A stretch of DNA of 11,279 nt from Collinsella sp. GTDB lineage: Bacteria; Actinomycetota; Coriobacteriia; Coriobacteriales; Coriobacteriaceae. The position numbers and the translations under genes are program-made. The stretch lies in the NCBI GenBank assembly GCA_014871545.1, contig WGSR01000030.1, positions 1-11,279 on the forward strand, given 5' to 3'. Shown here in pieces: positions 4,772 to 11,279 of the stretch (position 1 is the first letter of the stretch; each line of letters starts with the position of its first letter). The notes beneath the pieces were generated by a model. The model ran no database searches. It had not been told where the DNA came from and saw nothing but the letters and a program-made list of their open reading frames with translations.

Positions 4772-4801
4772 CCCGCTCGGGTTATCCCGGGCGAGTTTTT
4801 T
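4772..4801 (+). terminator. Intrinsic terminator closing the lysis module
   Basis: The stem CCCGCTCGGG / CCCGGGCGAG (one mismatch, one G-T pair) with loop TTAT is followed by six T's (4796-4801). It marks the likely end of prophage transcription. Confidence 0.88.
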
Positions 4802-4830
4802 CTCGAGAAAAGGTGTCGCTACGCCGCCCG

Positions 4831-4839
4831 TGGTATCCT
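4831..4839 (+). promoter_or_regulatory. Extended -10 promoter upstream of the P-type ATPase
   Basis: TGGTATCCT matches the TGn extended -10 form. The -35 region about 17 bases upstream is poor, which extended -10 promoters tolerate. A transcript would start near 4846 and run through the attenuator-like leader into the ATPase gene. Confidence 0.5.
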
Positions 4840-4845
4840 GAGAAG

Positions 4846-4950
4846 CACGACGGTCCCAACGGCGCAGATCTCGGTTCTAGATTCTATGCAGACGGGGCAC
4901 CATCGAACGTAAGACCGTCCGAACCTCGCATGGTCCGGGCGGTTTTTCTT
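4846..4950 (+). promoter_or_regulatory. Structured 5' leader with terminator/antiterminator potential
   Basis: The leader ends in an intrinsic terminator. An upstream segment, GACGGTC (4849-4855), is a perfect complement of GACCGTC (4913-4919), which overlaps the 5' arm of that terminator. The two pairings are mutually exclusive, as in an attenuator. I do not recognise a known riboswitch class. It could instead be a separate sRNA of about 100 nt, or a host transcript end left beside the prophage. Confidence 0.4.
4914..4950 (+). terminator. Intrinsic terminator just before the P-type ATPase
   Basis: The 12-position stem ACCGTCCGAACC / GGTCCGGGCGGT (one mismatch, one G-T pair) with loop TCGCAT is followed by TTTTCTT. 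It ends fewer than 30 bases before the ATPase start, so it either terminates an upstream short RNA or controls entry into the ATPase gene. Confidence 0.82.
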
Positions 4951-4978
4951 ATACCGACGCGACGTGATGGGACGTGGT

Positions 4979-7702
4979 ATGGCAGCAACGGATATCGAGC
5001 GCGGACTCTCGACCGCCGAGGTCGAGGAGCGCATCGCCGCCGGTAAAATCAACCGCAACATGGAACTCAAGACCAAGTCGGTCAAAGAGCTCATCATCGA
5101 GAACCTCTGCACGCTGTTCAATTTGATCAACGTGATCTTGGCGTTCCTGGTCATTTTGACCGGTTCGTTTAAGAATCTGACGTTCCTGTTCGTGGTGTTC
5201 CTCAATACCGCTATTGGCGTCATCCAGTCCATGCGTTCCAAGAAGATGGTCGATAAGCTCACGCTGTTGACCTCCAAGAAGGCCATCGCGGTGCGCGACG
5301 GCGCCGAGGTGGAGCTCGACCTGGACCAGATCGTGCTCGACGACATCATCCGCCTGGGGCGCGGCGACCAGATTCCCGCTGATGCCGTGGTGGTTTCGGG
5401 CGAGGCTCTCGTGAACGAGAGCTTGCTGACGGGCGAGAGCGACCTTATCAAGAAACAGCCCGGTTCCGAGCTCATGAGCGGCAGCTTTATCGACTCGGGT
5501 CTGCTGCGCGCCCGCGTGATCCATGTCGGCGCCGACAACTACGTGGCCAAAATTAATAACGAGGCCAAGTACGTCAAAAAGGTCAATTCCGAGATCATGA
5601 ACGCGCTTAACGCCATCGTGCGCTTTGCGAGCATCATCATGATCCCGCTCGGTTTGGCGTTGTTTGCCTCGAGTGTGAGCGAGCTGTGGGATGCCGCGGG
5701 AACCCCGGGCGATAGCGCGCTTTCGTGGTGCTTCTCCGAGCTGTTGGCTGGTCATGTGCCTTCGTCGGCGCTGCTGTCCACGGTGGGCGCCCTGCTGGGC
5801 ATGATCCCGCAAGGCCTGGTGCTGCTGACCTCGTCGGTGCTCGCCATCGCTACGGTGCGCTTGGCCCGCCGCAAGGTGCTGGCGCAGCAGCTCTACTGCA
5901 TCGAGACGCTCGCTCGCGTCGACGTGCTGTGCCTGGACAAGACGGGCACCATCACGTCGGGCCGCATGGAGGTCGAGGGCACGTATCCGCTGCCGGTTGA
6001 GGGCGTGAGCCTAGGCGCCGGCCCGGACGAGGCGGCCGTTCCCGTCGATACCACGGTGCTCGATTTTGCGCTGGCTAACGTGGCACGTGCGACTTCGGCC
6101 GATGCCAACGAGACCTGCCAGGCGCTGCTCAACTATTACGCCGATCGCCCGGTCGAGGTGTCTGAACCGCTGTCGGTCATTCCGTTCTCGTCGTCAAAAA
6201 AATGGAGTGGCGCTTCGTTTGCGCAGGGCTCCTATGTGATGGGCGCCGCGCAGTTTGTGCTTTCGGAGCGTGTGTTTTCGCAGGTCGAGAACCGTGTCGC
6301 CGAGCTTGCCGATACCTGCCGCGTGCTCGTGGTGGCGCGCGTGGACGGCTTTACGCCCGATGGCGATATGGTGGGAGAGGCCGAGCCCGTGGGCTTTGTG
6401 ACCATCCGCGACGAGATTCGTACCTCGGCGGCCGAGACCATCGGCTACTTTAACGAGCAGGGCGTGACCCTCAACGTGATCAGTGGCGACGACCCGCGTA
6501 CGGTGTCGTCGATCGCGCGCATGGTGGGCGTGCCGGGGGCGGACGCTTATGTGGACGCCACGACGCTCGATACGCCGGCCAAGCTCGATGCCGCAGTGGA
6601 CCGCTACCATGTCTTTGGTCGTGTGACCCCGCAGCAGAAGCGCGAGCTCGTGCAGGCGCTCAAGCGCCGCGAGCACACCGTGGCCATGACGGGCGACGGC
6701 GTCAACGACGTGCTGGCTCTCAAGGAGGCCGACTGCTCCGTTGCCATGGCGGCCGGCTCCGATGCCGCGCGCAACGTGGCCGAGATCGTACTCGTCGACA
6801 ACGACTTTGCCTCGATGCCCGCCGTGGTGGCCGAGGGTCGTCGCTCCATCAACAACCTGCAGCGTTCGGCCTCGCTGTTCCTGACCAAGACGCTGTTCTC
6901 GATGGGTCTGGCGGCGCTGTGCATCGCGCTGCCGCCGTACCCCTTCGAGCCCATCCAGATGACGCTCATCAACTTCTTCTGCATCGGCGCGCCGGGCTTT
7001 GTGTTGGGCCTTGAGCCCAACAATGCTCGCGTGAAGGGTGCGTTTTTGACCAACGTACTCAAGCGTGCACTGCCGGCGTCGATTGCGGTCATTTTGGCTG
7101 CGGCGCTCGATATCTTTGCGGCGCGCGTGTTTGGCTTTAGCCAGCTCACGCTGTCTACGATGTGCCTGCTTACGTCGTGCGCGGCGAGCGTCAGTCTGAT
7201 CTGGCGCATCTCGCAGCCGCTCACACCCTTACGAGTGGTGCTCTTTGTGTTTGTAGTCGCCGGCATCTTGGTGGGCGTTATCGGATTCCCGGAGCTGCTG
7301 TCTATTGCCAACCTGTCGATGGGCCAGATGGTTATCTTGGCTGCCATCGTGGTCTTTACCTGCTCGGTGTTCTTTAAGCTCGCCACGATGATGGATTCGC
7401 TCAAGCCGCGTCGTCGTCATGCCGCAACTGGTTTTGGCCGCGGTGTGCGCGTCCGCCTGGGTCGCGGTGGCGGCAAGGTGAGCTCGACGGGTTCGACGGC
7501 CGAGCGTTTTGCCAAGCGCTTCGCCGCCGACATGGCGCAGCGCCGCGAAGATCGCACCGTTCGCGAGGCCGAGGCCCGCGCGCTCGAGGGCGTGGCCCAG
7601 GCCCAGCCCAAGAAAAAGAAGAATACCGGAGCCAGGCGCTCTCGCGTGACCAAGTCCGCCCAAGGCATCAAAGTCTCGATGCCAAGCAAAAAGAAGAAGT
7701 AG
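4979..7702 (+). CDS. CtpE-like cation-transporting P-type ATPase
   Basis: This 907-residue membrane pump uses ATP via a phospho-aspartate intermediate. Visible are the actuator motif TGES (151-154), the phosphorylation site DKTGT with Asp320, and the hinge TGDGVND (571-577). About ten membrane helices lie in the usual 2+2+6 arrangement, with the ion-site helix containing IPQGL at 276-280. The run VLDDIIRLGRGDQIPADAVV and the LLTGES..MSGSF context closely resemble mycobacterial CtpE, a Ca2+ transporter; the substrate here is inferred. The ion-site motif has Gln278 where SERCA and, as I recall, CtpE have Glu. Residues from about 805 form a long Lys/Arg-rich tail ending SMPSKKKK, absent from typical members. 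ATG 4979 is chosen for the GGGA six bases upstream; GTG 4964 and ATG 4967 are alternatives. Confidence 0.92.
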   Translation: MAATDIERGLSTAEVEERIAAGKINRNMELKTKSVKELIIENLCTLFNLINVILAFLVILTGSFKNLTFLFVVFLNTAIGVIQSMRSKKMVDKLTLLTSKKAIAVRDGAEVELDLDQIVLDDIIRLGRGDQIPADAVVVSGEALVNESLLTGESDLIKKQPGSELMSGSFIDSGLLRARVIHVGADNYVAKINNEAKYVKKVNSEIMNALNAIVRFASIIMIPLGLALFASSVSELWDAAGTPGDSALSWCFSELLAGHVPSSALLSTVGALLGMIPQGLVLLTSSVLAIATVRLARRKVLAQQLYCIETLARVDVLCLDKTGTITSGRMEVEGTYPLPVEGVSLGAGPDEAAVPVDTTVLDFALANVARATSADANETCQALLNYYADRPVEVSEPLSVIPFSSSKKWSGASFAQGSYVMGAAQFVLSERVFSQVENRVAELADTCRVLVVARVDGFTPDGDMVGEAEPVGFVTIRDEIRTSAAETIGYFNEQGVTLNVISGDDPRTVSSIARMVGVPGADAYVDATTLDTPAKLDAAVDRYHVFGRVTPQQKRELVQALKRREHTVAMTGDGVNDVLALKEADCSVAMAAGSDAARNVAEIVLVDNDFASMPAVVAEGRRSINNLQRSASLFLTKTLFSMGLAALCIALPPYPFEPIQMTLINFFCIGAPGFVLGLEPNNARVKGAFLTNVLKRALPASIAVILAAALDIFAARVFGFSQLTLSTMCLLTSCAASVSLIWRISQPLTPLRVVLFVFVVAGILVGVIGFPELLSIANLSMGQMVILAAIVVFTCSVFFKLATMMDSLKPRRRHAATGFGRGVRVRLGRGGGKVSSTGSTAERFAKRFAADMAQRREDRTVREAEARALEGVAQAQPKKKKNTGARRSRVTKSAQGIKVSMPSKKKK

Positions 7703-7755
7703 CTAGCGCCCTGCCGATGTTGAATTGGTGCCTTGTTCCTGTGGGGCCGTAGCGA

Positions 7756-7764
7756 TGTTATGCT
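7756..7764 (+). promoter_or_regulatory. Extended -10 promoter for the zinc-ribbon gene
   Basis: TGTTATGCT fits the TGn extended -10 form and lies about 40 bases before the GTG start. A possible -35, TTGTTC (7733-7738), is 20 bases away, which is too far to be ideal. Confidence 0.45.
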
Positions 7765-7804
7765 CTAACCTCGATTGTTTGAATTGCTTCGAAAAGAGGA
7801 TGCC

Positions 7805-8947
7805 GTGATCTGCCCGCATTGCCTTAAGACTATCGAGGACGGCGCCTCGTTCTGCCCCTACTGCAACGCCTATGTGGGTCCGGGCGATGGTCCCGAGCAC
7901 ACCGAGTTCGTGTTCTGTGAGGGCTGCGGTGCCCGTCTTTCTCCGCATGATCGTACATGCCCCAAATGCGGACGCCCCGCTCCGGGTATCCTCTCCGAGG
8001 ACGCGGCCGCATCCGACCTGGCAGCGGGCCGCACGGCGGGCTTTCCGCGCCTAACGCAAGAGCAGATCGATACCGAGGTGCCTCATGCGCCGGCCTCGGC
8101 TGCTGCGGTTCTTTCGGACGCCGCCGATCCCAACGAGACCTGCGTGTTGCCGGCTTTCGATAAGGATTTCGGTATCCCCAAGGTCGATATTCCCATGCCC
8201 GTTTCTCTGCATGACGATGCTCAAAAACCCAAGCGCAAGGTGCATCCCGACGAGGACGCCTATCACAAGCACAAGCGTCATATCCCCAAGCCGCTCATTA
8301 TCATCGCGGTCCTTGCCTTTGTGTGCGGTGGTGCCTATTGGTTCGTGACGACCGATCCCATGGGTGTTATGCCCGGCTTCTATGACCAGTTTGGCCAGGC
8401 CGCGCAGACGACCTTCCCTACGCGCCAAAAGGGCGAGGCGACTGAGGACGATACCAAGCAGGACGATTCTGCCGAGGTGGTCCAGGAAGAAACCGTGCTC
8501 ACCGATGATCAGCTCTATACCAGGCTCGACGGTCTGTATCAGACCATCGTGTCCTACGGTGACGAGGACCAGATCGGCGAGGTCATCGATTCTTTTAACA
8601 ACGGCTATCTTCGAACGCCGCTGTCCACCCGTCAGGAGCTGTCGCAGAGTGCCTACGCCCTGCGCGACCAGATCAAAAAGACGCAAGATGAGCTCAACAA
8701 CCTTAAGTATCAGGACGATACGGTCTATGCGGACGACATCGCCCACTTAAAGCAGCTTGCCGAGTGGATGTATGAGCGCGTCGACGTGATTTGCCAGAGC
8801 TGGGACATCTCGCTGGCCATTCCCGATGGCGAGTCGATGAGTTCCCACCAAAGCGAGATCCTGGCGCCCATCGCGCAGAGTGGCAACAGCGCGCTGAACC
8901 AGTACGACGCCAATGTGGGTTCCTGGAAGCCGCAGCAGCGTTCCTAA
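7805..8947 (+). CDS. Double zinc-ribbon, single-pass membrane protein of unknown function
   Basis: The 380-residue protein begins at once with two zinc ribbons: Cys3/Cys6/Cys17/Cys20 (CPHC, CPYC) and Cys38/Cys41/Cys52/Cys55 (CEGC, CPKC). A poorly structured acidic segment follows, then a basic stretch (KHKRHIPK) directly before one membrane helix (about 162-180, LIIIAVLAFVCGGAYWFV). Basic residues on the N-terminal side place the zinc ribbons in the cytoplasm. The C-terminal 200 residues, acidic near the membrane and then helical, would be outside. The domain set is common in Gram-positive bacteria, but no function is known to me. GTG 7805 is chosen because AGAGG (7795-7799) lies five bases upstream. 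A TTG at 7775 would add ten residues without a ribosome-binding site. Confidence 0.85.
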   Translation: MICPHCLKTIEDGASFCPYCNAYVGPGDGPEHTEFVFCEGCGARLSPHDRTCPKCGRPAPGILSEDAAASDLAAGRTAGFPRLTQEQIDTEVPHAPASAAAVLSDAADPNETCVLPAFDKDFGIPKVDIPMPVSLHDDAQKPKRKVHPDEDAYHKHKRHIPKPLIIIAVLAFVCGGAYWFVTTDPMGVMPGFYDQFGQAAQTTFPTRQKGEATEDDTKQDDSAEVVQEETVLTDDQLYTRLDGLYQTIVSYGDEDQIGEVIDSFNNGYLRTPLSTRQELSQSAYALRDQIKKTQDELNNLKYQDDTVYADDIAHLKQLAEWMYERVDVICQSWDISLAIPDGESMSSHQSEILAPIAQSGNSALNQYDANVGSWKPQQRS

Positions 8948-8985
8948 AATTAGTTCGCCATAGTCGGCATAACCTACGTGCGCAA

Positions 8986-9015
8986 TTGATGTAAGCGCAT
9001 GCTTATTGCTACAAT
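8986..9015 (+). promoter_or_regulatory. Promoter of the cyclophilin gene
   Basis: TTGATG (8986-8991), an 18-base spacer, and TACAAT (9010-9015) preceded by TGC form a good housekeeping promoter with an extended -10. The transcript would begin near 9022, about 33 bases before the start codon. A short inverted repeat, TGCGC (8979-8983) / GCGCA (8995-8999), flanks the -35. Confidence 0.7.
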
Positions 9016-9054
9016 TCGTACAAATATGCTTTAAACGCACGAGGAAGGAACCAC

Positions 9055-9597
9055 ATGTTTGGTTTTAAGAAAGAGCTCTACACGCCTGAGTATCAGCTTG
9101 CCGGCGACGAGTGCGCCGTTATCGAGACGTCGAAGGGTACCATCAAGGTCAAGTTTGACGGCGAGGGCGCTCCCATTCATGTCGCGAACTTCTGCGAGCT
9201 TTCCACGATGGGTTTCTATGATGGCCTTAAGTTCCATCGCTATGTGCCCGGCTTTGTCATTCAGGGCGGCGACCCCAATACCCGCGATATGTCCGGCGCC
9301 GACGTCGCTGCCGGTCTTGAGGGCCCCGACGGCATGCCCGGTACCGGTGGCCCCGGCTACTGCATCAAGGGCGAGTTTGCCACCAATCCGCGCAACAGCC
9401 ATGTCGATGGCGCCCTTGCCATGGCACGCTCCATGGATCCCGATTCCGCGGGTTCGCAGTTCTACTTCTGCCTGGGTGCCCAGCATAACCTCGATTCCGG
9501 TTACACCGTCTTTGGTACCACGGTCGAGGGTCTCGATGTGATTTCGCAGCTGCGTGCCGGCGACGAGATCGTCCATGTCGAGATCGTTCACGAGTAA
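9055..9597 (+). CDS. Cyclophilin-type peptidyl-prolyl cis-trans isomerase
   Basis: The 180-residue enzyme interconverts cis and trans prolyl bonds. Cyclophilin core motifs are in order: FHRYVPGFVIQGGDP at 60-74, with catalytic Arg62 and Gln70; the GSQFYF block, with Ser134-Gln135-Phe136; and LDSGYTVFG from 146. There is no signal peptide or lipobox, so it is probably cytoplasmic. Asn145 stands where human CypA has Trp121, a change associated with weak cyclosporin binding in bacterial cyclophilins. The ATG has AGGAAGGA upstream (9042-9049). It has its own promoter and is followed after 11 bases by the TPR gene, so the two probably share a transcript. Confidence 0.93.
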   Translation: MFGFKKELYTPEYQLAGDECAVIETSKGTIKVKFDGEGAPIHVANFCELSTMGFYDGLKFHRYVPGFVIQGGDPNTRDMSGADVAAGLEGPDGMPGTGGPGYCIKGEFATNPRNSHVDGALAMARSMDPDSAGSQFYFCLGAQHNLDSGYTVFGTTVEGLDVISQLRAGDEIVHVEIVHE

Positions 9598-9608
9598 AGG
9601 GGATTTCC

Positions 9609-10913
9609 TTGAATAGCCAGCTGATCCAACAGGGCCGTGCCGCTTACCGCGCGGGTGATTTTTCCGCTGCAGCCCAGATGCTTGGGGCGGCAAAAACTCC
9701 CGATGAGATTATGGGCGAGGCCGATCATCTTCGTGGCAACGCCTTGATGCACCTGGGCATGTATGCCGAGGCCGCCGAGGCCTATGCCGCCGCCCTCAAC
9801 GACGGCACCTATGGCAAGCGCGGCGCGCTGCTCACCAACCGCGGCAAGGCACTCGCCGCCGTGGGCGACTACACGACGGCCGCTCAGGCGTTCTCTGCCG
9901 CTACGCAGGACGCTTCTTATGCCACGCCGTTCAAGGCCTATCTGGGCCTGGGTAACGCGCTGTTCCAGTCGGGCGACTATGCCAACGCGGGTACTGCTTT
10001 CCGTCAGGCTGCCATCGACGGCGCCAATCCGGCTCCTGCCGCCGCACTCGGCGAGCTCGGTCGTTGCTTCATTAAGCTCGGCCGTCCGGCGGATGCCGTG
10101 GAGACCTACCGTACGGCTATCGACTTTGCCGGCCCCCGCGACGACACGCGTGCGCTCAACGCTGGCATGGGTCAGGCGCTTTCTGCCGCCGGCCGTCCCT
10201 CCGACGCACTCGACGCCTTTAACGCCGCTACTGCCGATGGTATCTACCAGCTCACCTCCGAGCAGGCCGATGAGCTTGCCCGCGTGCACGATTCGCTTGC
10301 CGCGCTGTCTGCCCAGACGGCTATGGCCACGGCTCCGGCGCCCGCGATGGACGCTCCTGCCGTCGATCCGCTCGATCCTACGGGCGCGACCGGTCAGTTT
10401 ATGCCCGATCCCTCGGACACCGGCTTCTTTACGCTGTCCGAGTCCGAGATGGTCCAGCAGGACCGTCAGGATCGTAAGCAGGCCAAGGTCCGTCGTCGCC
10501 ACCGCCACACGGGTCTCAAAGTCTTCATCGTGCTGCTTCTGCTCATTTTGATCGCCGTGGGCGGTCTGGGCTTTGCCTACACGCGCGGCTTTGGTTTCCC
10601 GTCCCAGGAGTCTGTCGTTTCCGATCTGTTCCAGGCTGCCGGCGACGGTGACACGGCAAAGGCCGAGTCTTGCCTGGCCTCGAGCCTGTCCGAGGACGCT
10701 AAGTCGATGATCATCTCCTCGATTCCGCAGGGTGCCACTGTGTCCGTCGAAGGCATGGATCAGTCCATGACCGAGACGACCGCTAAGGTGAAGGCATCGC
10801 TGTCCAAGGGCGGCGAGCAGGAGTACACCGTCAAATTCGTGCGCTCCGACAACCATATCGGCTGGGCCGTTTCCTCGCTCGATATGGATTTCTCGGCTGC
10901 TGACAACCAGTAG
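9609..10913 (+). CDS. TPR-repeat single-pass membrane protein
   Basis: This 434-residue protein has roughly six TPR-like helical pairs in residues 1-235 (for example ALMHLGMYAEAAEAYAAAL, GLGNALFQSGDYANAGTAF and RCFIKLGRPADAVETYRTAI). A Pro/Ala/Asp linker and a very basic stretch (RKQAKVRRRHRHTG) come next, then one membrane helix (about 302-322, VFIVLLLLILIAVGGLGFAY) and an outer domain of about 110 residues. The outer domain begins with an FQAAGDGDTAKAESCL pattern reminiscent of NTF2-like DUF4878 domains; this is tentative. TPRs would be cytoplasmic and suggest protein-protein scaffolding. The TTG start is supported by AGGGG (9598-9602) six bases upstream, which overlaps the cyclophilin stop. 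Its position before mreB hints at a cell-envelope role, by context only. Confidence 0.86.
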   Translation: MNSQLIQQGRAAYRAGDFSAAAQMLGAAKTPDEIMGEADHLRGNALMHLGMYAEAAEAYAAALNDGTYGKRGALLTNRGKALAAVGDYTTAAQAFSAATQDASYATPFKAYLGLGNALFQSGDYANAGTAFRQAAIDGANPAPAAALGELGRCFIKLGRPADAVETYRTAIDFAGPRDDTRALNAGMGQALSAAGRPSDALDAFNAATADGIYQLTSEQADELARVHDSLAALSAQTAMATAPAPAMDAPAVDPLDPTGATGQFMPDPSDTGFFTLSESEMVQQDRQDRKQAKVRRRHRHTGLKVFIVLLLLILIAVGGLGFAYTRGFGFPSQESVVSDLFQAAGDGDTAKAESCLASSLSEDAKSMIISSIPQGATVSVEGMDQSMTETTAKVKASLSKGGEQEYTVKFVRSDNHIGWAVSSLDMDFSAADNQ

Positions 10914-10935
10914 TGACCTTATGGGATTTAGCTTT

Positions 10936-10968
10936 GCCCGGCGCTTCACCGCAAGTGAGGTGCCGGGC
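10936..10968 (+). terminator. Strong hairpin after the TPR gene (probable terminator without T tail)
   Basis: A 14-bp stem GCCCGGCGCTTCAC / GTGAGGTGCCGGGC (two G-T pairs) has loop CGCAA. The sequence after it, TTGCGC, is not T-rich, so it is a weak intrinsic terminator at best. It may act with Rho or as a 3' stability element. It separates the TPR gene from mreB. Confidence 0.55.
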
Positions 10969-10977
10969 TTGCGCTAG

Positions 10978-10983
10978 TATGAT
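10978..10983 (+). promoter_or_regulatory. Possible -10 box for mreB
   Basis: TATGAT is a one-mismatch -10 hexamer lying about 45 bases before the mreB start. The -35 position falls inside the preceding hairpin and shows no consensus match, so the promoter is only tentative. Confidence 0.3.
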
Positions 10984-11028
10984 GAGCTAGTAGTTTTCCA
11001 GCAATCATCCAACACATCAGGAGTTGCG

Positions 11029-11279
11029 TTGTTTTCTTTGATGGATATGTTCTTCGGTAGCTATGCGGGCGATCTTGCCATCGACCTCGGCACCGCAAAT
11101 ACGCTTGTCTCCGTGCGCGGCAAGGGCATCGTCATCCGCGAGCCTTCCGTCGTCGCCATCGACAAGAACGACGAGCGCATCCTGGCGGTCGGTATCGAGG
11201 CAAAGCGCATGCTTGGCCGTACGCCCGGCAACATCGTGGCCGTTCGTCCCCTGAAGGACGGCGTCATCGCCGACTTCGA
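11029..11279 (+). CDS. mreB: Rod-shape-determining protein MreB, N-terminal part
   Basis: The first 83 codons of a bacterial actin homologue are present; the window edge cuts the gene. MreB forms membrane-bound filaments that guide side-wall peptidoglycan synthesis. The start of the actin phosphate-1 motif, DLAIDLGTANTLV, is visible, followed by GIVIREPSVVAID and RTPGNIVAVRPLKDGVIADF, all typical of MreB. The TTG at 11029 is chosen because AGGAG (11019-11023) lies five bases upstream, which gives an N-terminus of MFSLMDMFFGSYAGD. The ATG at 11041 is an alternative, but its spacing of 17 is too long. MreB and its paralogue Mbl cannot be separated with certainty on this fragment, although MreB is the simpler reading. 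Confidence 0.93.
   Translation, partial: MFSLMDMFFGSYAGDLAIDLGTANTLVSVRGKGIVIREPSVVAIDKNDERILAVGIEAKRMLGRTPGNIVAVRPLKDGVIADF

Larger units (their letters stand above)
1..4801 (+). mobile_element. Right end of a prophage carrying a DGR and lysis cassette
   Basis: All genes in this stretch read rightward: DGR target end, avd, TR, RT, small tail-region protein, XkdX-like protein, two holin-like proteins, amidase endolysin and a DUF3789-like peptide, closed by an intrinsic terminator. The order tail, XkdX, holin, endolysin is typical of tailed phages of Gram-positive bacteria. Structural genes and integrase would lie to the left and are not visible. The right boundary is inferred from the switch to housekeeping-type genes after the terminator. 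No att core can be named because the other end is missing. It could also be a remnant or a tail-derived element rather than an intact prophage. Confidence 0.8.

Noticed and set aside
4866..4905. tRNA-like T-arm (GGTTCTAGATTC) that might mark an att site in a tRNA
   Set aside because: The loop does not fit TTCRANY, the flanking bases do not form a T stem, and no acceptor or anticodon arm can be drawn.
8979..8999. Inverted repeat TGCGC/GCGCA around the cyclophilin -35 as an operator
   Set aside because: Five bases per arm in GC-rich DNA is easily chance; noted only in the promoter entry.
1..11279. CRISPR array, insertion sequence or rRNA/tRNA genes
   Set aside because: Apart from the VR/TR pair I saw no regularly spaced repeats, no transposase with terminal repeats, and no conserved RNA gene segments.

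Overview
The window is GC-rich (roughly 60% or more by eye), with mostly Shine-Dalgarno-led genes on the + strand and several GTG/TTG starts. The host genes at the right end are a CtpE-like P-type ATPase, a zinc-ribbon membrane protein, a cyclophilin, a TPR membrane protein and MreB. Together these suggest a gut actinobacterium of the Coriobacteriia, with Collinsella as my best guess. That assignment is recall-based inference and was not searched.

Bases 1 to about 4801 look like the right-hand end of a prophage. At the far left is a complete diversity-generating retroelement (DGR), apart from most of its target gene. It runs in this order: the last 23 codons of the target protein, which carry the 3' end of the variable repeat (VR); a hairpin and terminator; an Avd-type accessory gene; a non-coding stretch with the template repeat (TR); and the reverse transcriptase (RT). 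VR and TR share 55 identical bases ending in a GC-only tract and then diverge, which is the expected VR/TR and IMH/IMH* arrangement. The TR has eight AAY codons, the usual substrate of adenine-directed mutagenesis. The RT has a YMDD box and a DGR-type LGxxxxQ motif, is dominated by the Ile codon ATA unlike its neighbours, and has a run of nine G's that sets the reading frame of its C-terminal tail.

Bases 2365-4765 follow the usual siphophage order from tail to lysis: a small tail-region protein, an XkdX-family protein, a BhlA-like membrane/coiled-coil protein, a second holin-like protein, an amidase endolysin with GWLD wall-binding repeats, and a 29-residue DUF3789-like membrane peptide. A strong terminator closes the module. 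The DGR most likely diversifies the receptor-binding protein encoded just to the left of the window.

From about 4802 the host chromosome resumes. A short leader has an extended -10 promoter, a strong intrinsic terminator and a possible competing antiterminator pairing. It precedes a CtpE-like cation ATPase with an unusual basic C-terminal tail. Then come a zinc-ribbon single-pass membrane protein, a cyclophilin with its own promoter, a TPR single-pass membrane protein directly behind it, and the start of mreB, cut by the window edge.
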